Shown: in pieces, positions 55,296 through 62,154 of the stretch
Layout of the letters: the number at the start of each line of letters is the position of its first letter
Numbering within the stretch: position 1 is the first letter of the stretch
Assembly: GCA_963763015.1 (NCBI GenBank)
Contig: CAVXML010000002.1
Coordinates: 8,838 to 72,837, forward strand
Direction of reading: 5' to 3'
Source of the DNA: Fodinibacter sp963763015
Lineage (GTDB): Bacteria > Actinomycetota > Actinomycetes > Actinomycetales > Dermatophilaceae
Length of the DNA stretch: 64,000 bases
Notes under the pieces: model-generated
What the model was told of the DNA's origin: nothing
Database searches by the model: none
The model's input: only the letters and a program-made list of their open reading frames with translations
Translations under genes and position numbers: made by a program

Positions 55296-55653
55296 ATGGA
55301 CGTCGACCAGCTCATCGCCAAGGCGAGGGATGCCGTCACCGTGAAGCGGGTGTTCGGCGAGCCCTACGAGAAGAACGGCCTCACCGTCATCCCCGCTGCC
55401 ATGGTCATGGGCGGTGGCGGCGGAGGGTCGGGAACCGACGACAAGGGCGCCGATGGCCAGGGCGGGGGCTTCGGCATGCACGCCCGCCCCGTCGGCGCGT
55501 TCGTCATCAAGGGGGACACAGGTGAGCTGGCGCCCCTCGGTGGACCCCAACCGCGTGCTCGCCGTTGTGGGCGCCATGGTGGTCGCGTGGCTGGTCACCC
55601 GCCCTGCCCGGATCCGCGCGCGGGCCGCCCTGCGAGCCGTGTCGACGCACTGA
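55296..55653 (+). CDS. GerW/YtfJ-like protein (frameshifted)
   Basis: DQLIAKARDAVTVKRVFGEP, YEKNGLTVIPAAMVMGGGGG, FGMHARPVGAFVIKGDT is the GerW/YtfJ core (the family name comes from a spore germination protein, but non-sporulating actinobacteria also have it). After one extra G at 55,521-55,522 the frame switches to VSWRPSVDPNRVLAVVGAMV with a C-terminal hydrophobic segment. The corrected protein is about 118 residues. It starts at ATG 55,296 with GAGGAGGA. Function in actinobacteria unknown. Confidence 0.78.
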
Positions 55654-55680
55654 CCCAGCCCGCTCGTGCGGGGGCCGGCG

Positions 55681-57381
55681 TCAGTGCTTGGCGTCGGACC
55701 ACCGGGCGATGACCGAGGTGTCCGACACGAACCGCACCGGGGCACCGCCGGCCCACCGACGAGCCGCGTCGTCCAGGGCACGGTCGACGCGCGCGGCGAC
55801 CTCCGTGGCGTGCTGGAGGGGGGCGTGCACGAGCAGCTCGTCGTGCAGGCACAGGACCACCTCCGCCCCGAGGTCGCGTGTCGTCGCCCGCACCGTGGCG
55901 GCCCAGGCCTTGAAGAGCTCCGCCGCGGCGCCCTGGATGATCGCGTTGCGCGCGAACCGCCCACGGGCCGCATCCAGCGCGGGGTCGGCACCGACCGGGC
56001 TGGAGGTGAGGAACCGCCCGGTCGGGATGAGCCGGCCACCCCAGGTGCGCAAGGGTTGGCCCCGGCGGCCCGCCTCGTACGCGGCGTCGAGCAGCTCCAT
56101 CGCGACGGGGTACTCCCGCTCGAGTCCGGCCAGCGCCTCGCCGGCGGCGCCGCTGCGCTGGCCGTACATCGCGGCGAGGACCGCGACCTTGGCCACCGGC
56201 CGCTCGACACCCAGCCGCCGGGCGACGGGCGCGTAGAGGTCGTCGGCCCGGGTGGCCGCCGCGAAGGCGGCGTCCCCTGACACGACGGCGAGCACCCGCG
56301 GCTCGACCTGCCCCAGGTCCGCCCGCACGAGGGCGTGCCCCTCGTGCGCGGCCACGCCCGGGCGGAGGGCCGCGGGCAGGTTGTGCAGCCCGTTCTCGGC
56401 CGTCATGCGGCCGCCCGCCCCGTCGCACGCGGTCCACCGGCCGCGCAGCCGGTCGTCACCACCGACGTGGGCGTCGAGCCACCGGTAGCCGTACGTGGTC
56501 GCGATGCGCTCGTCGCGACGCCAGTCGAGCAGCGCGTCGACCACCGGGTGGACCGTTCGGTACGGCTCGAGGACCCACTTGCGGGTGTTGGGGACGTCGA
56601 CACCGACCGCAAGGAGCAGCTCCCGCACCTGGGCGGGGTTCCGCAGGTCCGTCGACTCGCGGCCCGGCACGTGCCTCAGCACGCGGAGGTCCCGTGCCCG
56701 CCGCGCCTCCCGCTCCTCGGCGTCGGTGCCGGGCCGAGGACCCGCGGACTCGGCGACGAGCTGCTCGGTTCGCTCGCGGTCCAGCGGCAGGCCGTCACGG
56801 CGCAGCTCGAGGCAGAGCAACGCGGCCGCGGACTCGGAGTGGACGGTCCCCACGACCCGCGGACCGGTGGCCACGGCCGCGTCGTGCTGGGCGTGCGCCG
56901 TCTCCAGTGCCGCGTCGGCCCATGCCCGCAGGTGGGCCGGGTCGGCCCGCCACTCCTCGTGGTCGCCCCTCAGGTGACCTCCGCCGTCGAGCAGGGCATC
57001 CGGGTCGGGGGGCCCGCCCTCGGCGGCGAACTCGAACAGGTCACCGGTGGGTGGGGCCGGCACGCCGTCGAGTGGGATGCCGTGCGCCGCCGCCCAGCAC
57101 TGGCCGGGTGTCGCGCTCCACCCCCCATGCAGGAGCCGGTGCGCCTCCGCCACGTCCCACCCGCGGGCGACGGTGACGCCGGCATCCACCAGCGGGGCGG
57201 CGGCGTCCTCGGCCGACCACCAGACCCACCGAGGTGCGCTCTCCCGCTCGAGGACGGCCGCCAGCTCGACGACCTCGGCGAGCGGAGCGGTGCGGCAGGT
57301 CCCGGCGTGGAGCAGTGCGGCATGCGGCTCGCCGCGGCCCGAGGGGCTCACGGCGAGCGCCGCGACGTCACCGGGGATCAT
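55681..57381 (-). CDS. family A DNA polymerase (bifunctional 3'-5' exonuclease/polymerase type)
   Basis: A 566-residue short PolA-like enzyme without the 5' nuclease domain. The C-terminal half has motif A RADLGQVEPRVLAV (Asp conserved; the usual S-Q-I-E-L-R reads G-Q-V-E-P-R), motif B AKVAVLAAMYGQRSG and motif C HDELLVH, plus RNAIIQGAAAELFKAW. The N-terminal half is a weak exonuclease-like fold whose usual D-E-D acidic residues are not evident. Actinobacteria carry such a second, short Pol A in addition to the full-length enzyme. ATG 57,381 is the start; longer frames lack homology. It is divergent from the EcsC-type gene. Confidence 0.85.
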   Translation of the reverse strand: MIPGDVAALAVSPSGRGEPHAALLHAGTCRTAPLAEVVELAAVLERESAPRWVWWSAEDAAAPLVDAGVTVARGWDVAEAHRLLHGGWSATPGQCWAAAHGIPLDGVPAPPTGDLFEFAAEGGPPDPDALLDGGGHLRGDHEEWRADPAHLRAWADAALETAHAQHDAAVATGPRVVGTVHSESAAALLCLELRRDGLPLDRERTEQLVAESAGPRPGTDAEEREARRARDLRVLRHVPGRESTDLRNPAQVRELLLAVGVDVPNTRKWVLEPYRTVHPVVDALLDWRRDERIATTYGYRWLDAHVGGDDRLRGRWTACDGAGGRMTAENGLHNLPAALRPGVAAHEGHALVRADLGQVEPRVLAVVSGDAAFAAATRADDLYAPVARRLGVERPVAKVAVLAAMYGQRSGAAGEALAGLEREYPVAMELLDAAYEAGRRGQPLRTWGGRLIPTGRFLTSSPVGADPALDAARGRFARNAIIQGAAAELFKAWAATVRATTRDLGAEVVLCLHDELLVHAPLQHATEVAARVDRALDDAARRWAGGAPVRFVSDTSVIARWSDAKH

Positions 57382-57538
57382 GCGCTCGAGCGTAGGTGCG
57401 CGCACCGTCAGCACTGTCGGGAGCCGCGGCATCCGCCGGGTCGTCGCGCAGAGCCGGCCGGGCACCCGGCGCGTGGCAGGATGACGAGACGACCAGCCGG
57501 CCGCAGGGGCCGGCGGGCAGGGGTTCCAGGAGGACGAC

Positions 57539-58288
57539 GTGGCACTACCGGGCTTTGGACGAGACCGCACGAGCGTCGCGGTCAAGGACGTCCGGACGGC
57601 GCTCGAGCAGGCCCAGGCCCCTCGGGACGACGGGGTCCTCGGCAACCACGCCACCCGCCTCGTGCAGAACGTCCTCGACCTGGGCATCGACGGGAAGGGC
57701 TTCTTCCACTCCGCGGCCCACGTGGCCGACCACGCCCTGCGGACCCACCCCGACCGGGAGGCCGCCGTGGAGGCCATCGTGCGCAACCACGTGCGCCTCG
57801 GTGCCGCCTCCGGGTTCGTGACGAGCATCGGCGGCTTCATCACGGTTCCCGTGGCGCTGCCCGCCAACGTCCTCGGGTTCTACCTCATCGCGACTCGGAT
57901 GACCGCGGCGGTGGCTCGTGCCCGGGGCCACGACATCGAGCAGGAGGCGATCCGCACCGCGGTGCTGCTCACCCTCGTGGGTGCGGACGCCGACGACCTG
58001 CTGCGCAAGGCGGGCGTCGCCGCCCCCACCGGCGCCCTCTCCAACCTCGCTGTCCAGAGGCTCCCGGGCCCCGCCATGATGGTCGTGCAGAAGGGCATCG
58101 GGTTCCGGCTCCTCGCGCAGGTCGGCACCAAGACCTTCTCGAGGCTCGGCCGGCTCATCCCCGTCATCGGAGGCGCGATCGGTGGCGCGCTCGACGCGTG
58201 GATGATGCGCACGGTCGCGACGAGCGCCCGGCGGGAGTTCCCGCCGTCGGCTCCGGCTCAGGCCCTGAGCACGGCAGACTCCCCGTGA
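57539..58288 (+). CDS. EcsC family protein
   Basis: A 249-residue protein. VRNHVRLGAASGFVTSIGGF, ITVPVALPANVLGFYLIATR and MTAAVARARGHD form the EcsC core. LIPVIGGAIGGALDAWMM is the C-terminal amphipathic or membrane segment. EcsC proteins accompany ABC transporters in Firmicutes but are stand-alone here. Start GTG 57,539 with GGAGG 6 bases upstream. Membrane-associated; function unknown. Confidence 0.85.
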   Translation: MALPGFGRDRTSVAVKDVRTALEQAQAPRDDGVLGNHATRLVQNVLDLGIDGKGFFHSAAHVADHALRTHPDREAAVEAIVRNHVRLGAASGFVTSIGGFITVPVALPANVLGFYLIATRMTAAVARARGHDIEQEAIRTAVLLTLVGADADDLLRKAGVAAPTGALSNLAVQRLPGPAMMVVQKGIGFRLLAQVGTKTFSRLGRLIPVIGGAIGGALDAWMMRTVATSARREFPPSAPAQALSTADSP

Positions 58289-58369
58289 CGGCTCCGGGAG
58301 CAGTTCGCGACCGTCGTTCGTTGACTTCGGGGGCAGCTCGGCCCCGGACCTGACGCAGGAGGAAACAGC

Positions 58370-58816
58370 ATGTCGTCGTTCGCCCGTCTCGCCTCGGTCG
58401 GCGCCGTCGTCCGGGCCGTGAGGCTCGCGGTGCGCCCCGGTGGACCGTCACTCGGTGAGCGTGCCGGTGCGGTGCCCCGCCTGGTCCGTGCGACGGTCAG
58501 TGGCCAGTACCACGGCACGTCGGCGAGCAGGCTCCTGCTCATGCTCGCCGCGGCTGGCTATGTCGTGTCCCCGGTGGACCTCATGCCCGAGGGACTCCTC
58601 GGGGTGTTCGGGCTGGCCGACGACGCGATGGTGCTGAGCTGGCTCGCGACGCGCCTGGTCGAGGAGACCGAGCAGTTCCTCGAGTGGGAGCGGACCCAGG
58701 CCGGGATGCCGCCCACGGGCGGCAAGACCGGCTCGGCGTCCGGACCGCCGCCTGCGTCCGCGGCACCGAGGACGGGCCCCGGCTCGCAGACGGTGCCGGG
58801 GGACGTCGTTCGCTGA
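58370..58816 (+). CDS. DUF1232 (YkvA-like) protein
   Basis: 148 residues. LMLAAAGYVVSPVDLMPEGL, LGVFGLADDAMVLSWLATRL is the DUF1232 motif (Y-x-x-S-P-x-D-x-x-P). The hydrophobic turn is membrane-associated in the family. The last 45 residues are Pro/Ser-rich and disordered. ATG 58,370 follows AGGAGGAAA. It lies 82 bases after the EcsC-type gene on the same strand, possibly in one transcript. Function unknown. Confidence 0.88.
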   Translation: MSSFARLASVGAVVRAVRLAVRPGGPSLGERAGAVPRLVRATVSGQYHGTSASRLLLMLAAAGYVVSPVDLMPEGLLGVFGLADDAMVLSWLATRLVEETEQFLEWERTQAGMPPTGGKTGSASGPPPASAAPRTGPGSQTVPGDVVR

Positions 58817-58951
58817 CTCGCCGTCTCCGGGGCCCACCGGGCGCCCGGAGAGGACGACCGCTCGTCCACAAGGGCGACCGATCCACTGCGGGCGTCCACA
58901 GGGGCAGACGTGACGCCCTGCTCGTCATGGCATCCCGGCACGTTTGGGTGC

Positions 58952-60091
58952 ATGACAGCAGACATCACCCTCCGCGGACCAGGCGACGTGCTCGCCGTCC
59001 TGCCGTACCAGCTGGGGTACCACCCCCGGAACAGCGTCGTCCTCATCTCGCTGCGGGGACGCCGCGTCGGCATGGTGGCGCGCACGGACCTCCCTCCGGA
59101 GAAGGATGCCGCGACGGTCGTCGACGCGCTCCTCGAACCGCTCCTGCGAGACCGTGCCACGTCGGTCCTCGTCGTGGGTTACGAGGACGAGCCGGAGGCG
59201 AGCCAGCCTGCTCTCGTCGCTCTCGTCGAGGCCGTGGAGACGGCGGGCCTCGACGTCGTCGACGTGGTGGTGGTGCGTGGCGACCGCCGGTACTCGCCGC
59301 TCTGCTCGGACCCGTGCTGCCCGCCGGACGGCACGCCCCTTCCGGATCCCGCTGATGTCCCGGGCGTTGCGGAGCTCGTCGCCCGGGGCCGATCTCCGCT
59401 CTCTTCCCGAGAGGCCGTCGAGATGCTCGTGGCCCCCGAACTCTCTGCGTGCGAGGGTGTGACGGAGGCCGTCGCCGCGAGGAGCCGGATGCCGCGTCGA
59501 CGCCGACGCTCGGCAGCCGCCTGGCGGGTCCTGCTCCGGCACCGTGAGCCTGGCGAGGGCGAACGTCGAGCTGGTGGCAGGGTTCGCAGCTCACCGGCAG
59601 TCCTGGCCGACGCGGTGATCGGGTTGGCCGACATCCCATGGCGCGACGGGCTGGTGGCCTGGCTGGCGCCCGGAGTCCTGCCCGTCGAGGTGCTCGACCG
59701 CTCGGTGGTGGTGTTGATGCGCACCGAGCTGCCGACGTGGGGCGGCATGGGCGTCGCCCACCGCCCTTCCGGACCTCGCGGCACGAGTGGGGCGGGCCGG
59801 CGGGAGGCCCAGCACGACCAGGATCGGCAGGAGCTCCTCCAGCGCCTCCTCCGGCTCTGCCGCTCGGTTCCGGACGACTGCGGTGACGAGGCGGCCGCCC
59901 TGTGCACCGTCACTGCGCACGTCGCCTGGGACTGCGGGGACGGTGCGGTCGCCCGAGCGGCCGTGGACCGGGCCCTGCGGCTCTCGCCGGGCTACCGGCT
60001 GGCACGACTCCTCGCGAAGCTCGTCGACGGCGGCATCCGACTTGACGTCGACGGTGGAAGGGACGGTCCGGCCACGGCACGGGTCGGGTGA
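58952..60091 (+). CDS. DUF4192 domain protein
   Basis: A 379-residue protein. The start TADITLRGPGDVLAVLPYQL and GYHPRNSVVLISLRGRRVGM are the DUF4192 signature, followed by VVDALLEPLLRDRATSVLVV. The C-terminal half carries GLADIPWRDGLVAWLAPG and the TPR-like ALCTVTAHVAWDCGDGAVAR. It is widely conserved in actinobacteria, without a known role. ATG 58,952 is the start. The metX promoter and riboswitch follow. Confidence 0.88.
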   Translation: MTADITLRGPGDVLAVLPYQLGYHPRNSVVLISLRGRRVGMVARTDLPPEKDAATVVDALLEPLLRDRATSVLVVGYEDEPEASQPALVALVEAVETAGLDVVDVVVVRGDRRYSPLCSDPCCPPDGTPLPDPADVPGVAELVARGRSPLSSREAVEMLVAPELSACEGVTEAVAARSRMPRRRRRSAAAWRVLLRHREPGEGERRAGGRVRSSPAVLADAVIGLADIPWRDGLVAWLAPGVLPVEVLDRSVVVLMRTELPTWGGMGVAHRPSGPRGTSGAGRREAQHDQDRQELLQRLLRLCRSVPDDCGDEAAALCTVTAHVAWDCGDGAVARAAVDRALRLSPGYRLARLLAKLVDGGIRLDVDGGRDGPATARVG

Positions 60092-60109
60092 CCGAGTCGC
60101 GGAACGGCG

Positions 60110-60139
60110 CTGACCTCCTCCGCCTGCGCGGTCTACGAT
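60110..60139 (+). promoter_or_regulatory. promoter of the metX transcript
   Basis: -35 CTGACC (60,110-60,115), an 18-base spacer and -10 TACGAT (60,134-60,139). The riboswitch begins 7 bases after the -10. It resembles the metY promoter (GTGACC/TATCCT). Confidence 0.5.
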
Positions 60140-60146
60140 GGACGCC

Positions 60147-60223
60147 GGTCATGAGTCCCAGCGCCAAACCCCGGTTTGCTGGGCGGCAACCCTCCTCGCG
60201 GTGGGGTGCCCCGGGTGATGACC
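60147..60223 (+). ncRNA. SAM-IV riboswitch upstream of metX
   Basis: P1 arms GGTCAT and ATGACC enclose GAGTCCCAGCGCCAAACCCC, GGTTTGCTGGGCGGCAACC and the CGCGGTGGGGTGCCCCGGGT region. The core is the same as in the metY copy, with compensatory changes in the CCAGC/GCTGG stem (the loop side reads GGTTTGCTGG against GGCTCGCTGG). It ends 50 bases before the metX ATG. SAM-responsive repression of homocysteine synthesis is expected. Confidence 0.9.
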
Positions 60224-60272
60224 TGGCCGCCCCTCCCGGTTGCGGCAAGCGCGAGCACGAGGAGTACCAGTG

Positions 60273-61403
60273 ATGACGGCCACGCCGACGAGGTCGACCG
60301 CCGCCGTGTGGCGCCCGGGCGACCCCACGGGTGACCGGCGCTTCGTCGCGATCGGCGACCTCCACCTCGAGCGCGGCGCCGTACTGCCCGACGTCACCGT
60401 CGCCTACGAGACGTGGGGAACCCTCTCGCCGGCGGGTGACAATGCCGTGCTGGTCGAGCACGCGCTCACCGGTGACAGCCACGTGGTCGGGGATGTCGGC
60501 CCGGGGCACCACACGCCCGGGTGGTGGCCCGGACTCATCGGCCCCGGGGCACCGCTGGACACCGACCGGCTCTTCGTGGTGGCGAGCAACGTGCTGGGTG
60601 GCTGCCAGGGAACTACTGGCCCGTCGTCGCCGGACCCCCGGGGACGGCCGTGGGGAGGAGGGTTCCCGTTCATCACCATCCGCGACCAGGTCGCGGCCGA
60701 GGCGGCCCTGGCAGATGCCCTCGGCATCGAGCGGTGGCACGGCATCCTCGGCGGGTCGATGGGTGGGATGCGGGTGCTGGAGTGGGCGGTGGCCCACCCC
60801 ACCAGGGTCGATCGCGCACTGGTGATCGCGTCGACGGCCTACGCGACGGCCGACCAGCTCGCGTGGTGCCAGCCCCAGCTGCTCGCCATCCGGAGCGACC
60901 CGGCGTTCAGGGGGGGCGACTACTACCTGCACGAGGAGTGGCCGGTGACCGGGATGGGGATCGCCCGGCGGATCGCACACACGACGTACCGGCACGAGGG
61001 GGAGCTGGACGAGCGGTTCGGGCGCCGCCCGCGGTCGGGGGAGGACCCGCTCGGCGGTGGCGGTCGCTACGACGTCGAGAGCTACCTCGACCACCACGCT
61101 GCGAAGCTCGCTCGTCGTTTCGACCCCAACAGCTACCTCGTCCTCTCGGAGGCGATGAACAGCCACGACGTCGGACGTGGGCGCGGAGGTGTCGCCTCGG
61201 CGTTGCAGAGGTTCCCCGGCGAGCTGCACGTCGCGGGCGTGACCACGGACCGGCTCTACCCCATGCGCCTGTCGGAGGAGATCATCCGGGCGCGACCCGC
61301 GACGGGGTCTTCCGTGATCGAGTCGCGGCACGGCCACGACGGTTTCCTCATCGAGACCGGGCAGGTCGGTGGGGTCATCCGCCGCGTGCTGGCTCCGGAC
61401 TGA
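60273..61403 (+). CDS. metX: homoserine O-acetyltransferase
   Basis: A 376-residue alpha/beta-hydrolase-fold acyltransferase. Catalytic Ser is in HGILGGSMGGMRVLEW. The acid is in TTDRLYP and the His in SRHGHDGFLIE near the C-terminus. VAYETWGTLSPAGDNAVLVE and GPFFITIRDQ-like FPFITIRDQVAAEAALADAL are MetX signatures. It makes O-acetylhomoserine from homoserine and acetyl-CoA, the substrate of MetY. The start is ATG 60,273 (GTG 60,270 also possible) with CGAGGAG 6-9 bases upstream. Confidence 0.92.
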   Translation: MTATPTRSTAAVWRPGDPTGDRRFVAIGDLHLERGAVLPDVTVAYETWGTLSPAGDNAVLVEHALTGDSHVVGDVGPGHHTPGWWPGLIGPGAPLDTDRLFVVASNVLGGCQGTTGPSSPDPRGRPWGGGFPFITIRDQVAAEAALADALGIERWHGILGGSMGGMRVLEWAVAHPTRVDRALVIASTAYATADQLAWCQPQLLAIRSDPAFRGGDYYLHEEWPVTGMGIARRIAHTTYRHEGELDERFGRRPRSGEDPLGGGGRYDVESYLDHHAAKLARRFDPNSYLVLSEAMNSHDVGRGRGGVASALQRFPGELHVAGVTTDRLYPMRLSEEIIRARPATGSSVIESRHGHDGFLIETGQVGGVIRRVLAPD

Positions 61404-61465
61404 CCGGCGGTCTGCGGTACGGTCGGGGGCGTCAGACACCGGACGTCTGCGCCAAGGAGGAGATC

Positions 61466-61858
61466 GTGACCATCGTCGTCGGGTTCGTTCCCACCAAGGA
61501 GGGGCGAGCTGCCCTGGCCCGAGCGGTCGAGGAGGCGAAGGCGCGTCAGTCACGGCTCATCGTCATCAACTCCAACCGGGGTGGCCGTGACTTCGACGAG
61601 GAGAGCCAGGCGGCGGACGCGGAGCTGCAGCGGCTCGCGGACGAGCTCGGGGGCGACGGGCTGTCGCTCGAGGTGCGTCAGCTGGTTCGTGGCAACGAGC
61701 CGGCCGAGGACCTCATCGCGGTGGCCAACGAGACGGACGCGGACCTCATCGTCATCGGCCTGCGCCGCCGGACCCCGGTCGGCAAGCTGATTCTCGGCTC
61801 GAACGCCCAGCGGATCCTCCTCGATGCGCCGTGCGCCGTGCTCGCGGTGAAGGGCTGA
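61466..61858 (+). CDS. universal stress protein (UspA) family
   Basis: 130 residues, a single Usp domain. TIVVGFVPTKEGRAALARAV starts it. The ATP-binding motif is GLRRRTPVGKLILGSNAQRI, matching G-x2-G-x9-G-(S/T), followed by LDAPCAVLAVKG. Start GTG 61,466 has AAGGAGGAG 5-6 bases upstream. It is likely a separate transcript from metX, 62 bases away. Confidence 0.9.
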   Translation: MTIVVGFVPTKEGRAALARAVEEAKARQSRLIVINSNRGGRDFDEESQAADAELQRLADELGGDGLSLEVRQLVRGNEPAEDLIAVANETDADLIVIGLRRRTPVGKLILGSNAQRILLDAPCAVLAVKG

Positions 61859-61874
61859 ACCGCGTTCTCCTGTA

Positions 61875-61906
61875 GGCGACTCGGAGGCATCTCGTTCGGA
61901 GTCGCC
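61875..61906. terminator. stem-loop after the universal stress protein gene
   Basis: GGCGACTC and GAGTCGCC form an 8-bp stem around a 16-base loop, 16 bases after the stop. There is no U-tract, as is common in this GC range. Confidence 0.4.
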
Positions 61907-62006
61907 GTGGCCCCGGCTGGCCCTGACGAGGACGTGGCGGGGCGCCTCTGGGACCCCTGACCCGCCGGGGAGGCCGGGGGATGTGCTCGAACGGCCCCCG
62001 CGGTTT

Positions 62007-62012
62007 TATAAT
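62007..62012 (+). promoter_or_regulatory. -10 element of the sigma factor gene
   Basis: TATAAT within GGTTTTATAATGTCTG is a consensus -10 in otherwise GC-rich DNA. It predicts a start near 62,019 and a leader of about 135 bases before GTG 62,155. No strong -35 is present at the expected distance. The rest of 61,907-62,154 holds nothing else recognisable. Confidence 0.55.
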
Positions 62013-62154
62013 GTCTGTGCACACTTGGTCACGACCCCGAGCGAAGCTTCGTCGGACGGCTGACGCGGTGTCGTGACAGGACCTTCCTCGCCGCTTCCCG
62101 GATGCCGCCCCACGGGCCCCCGGACCGCGGCCACTTCGCGACGAAAGGTAGTCG

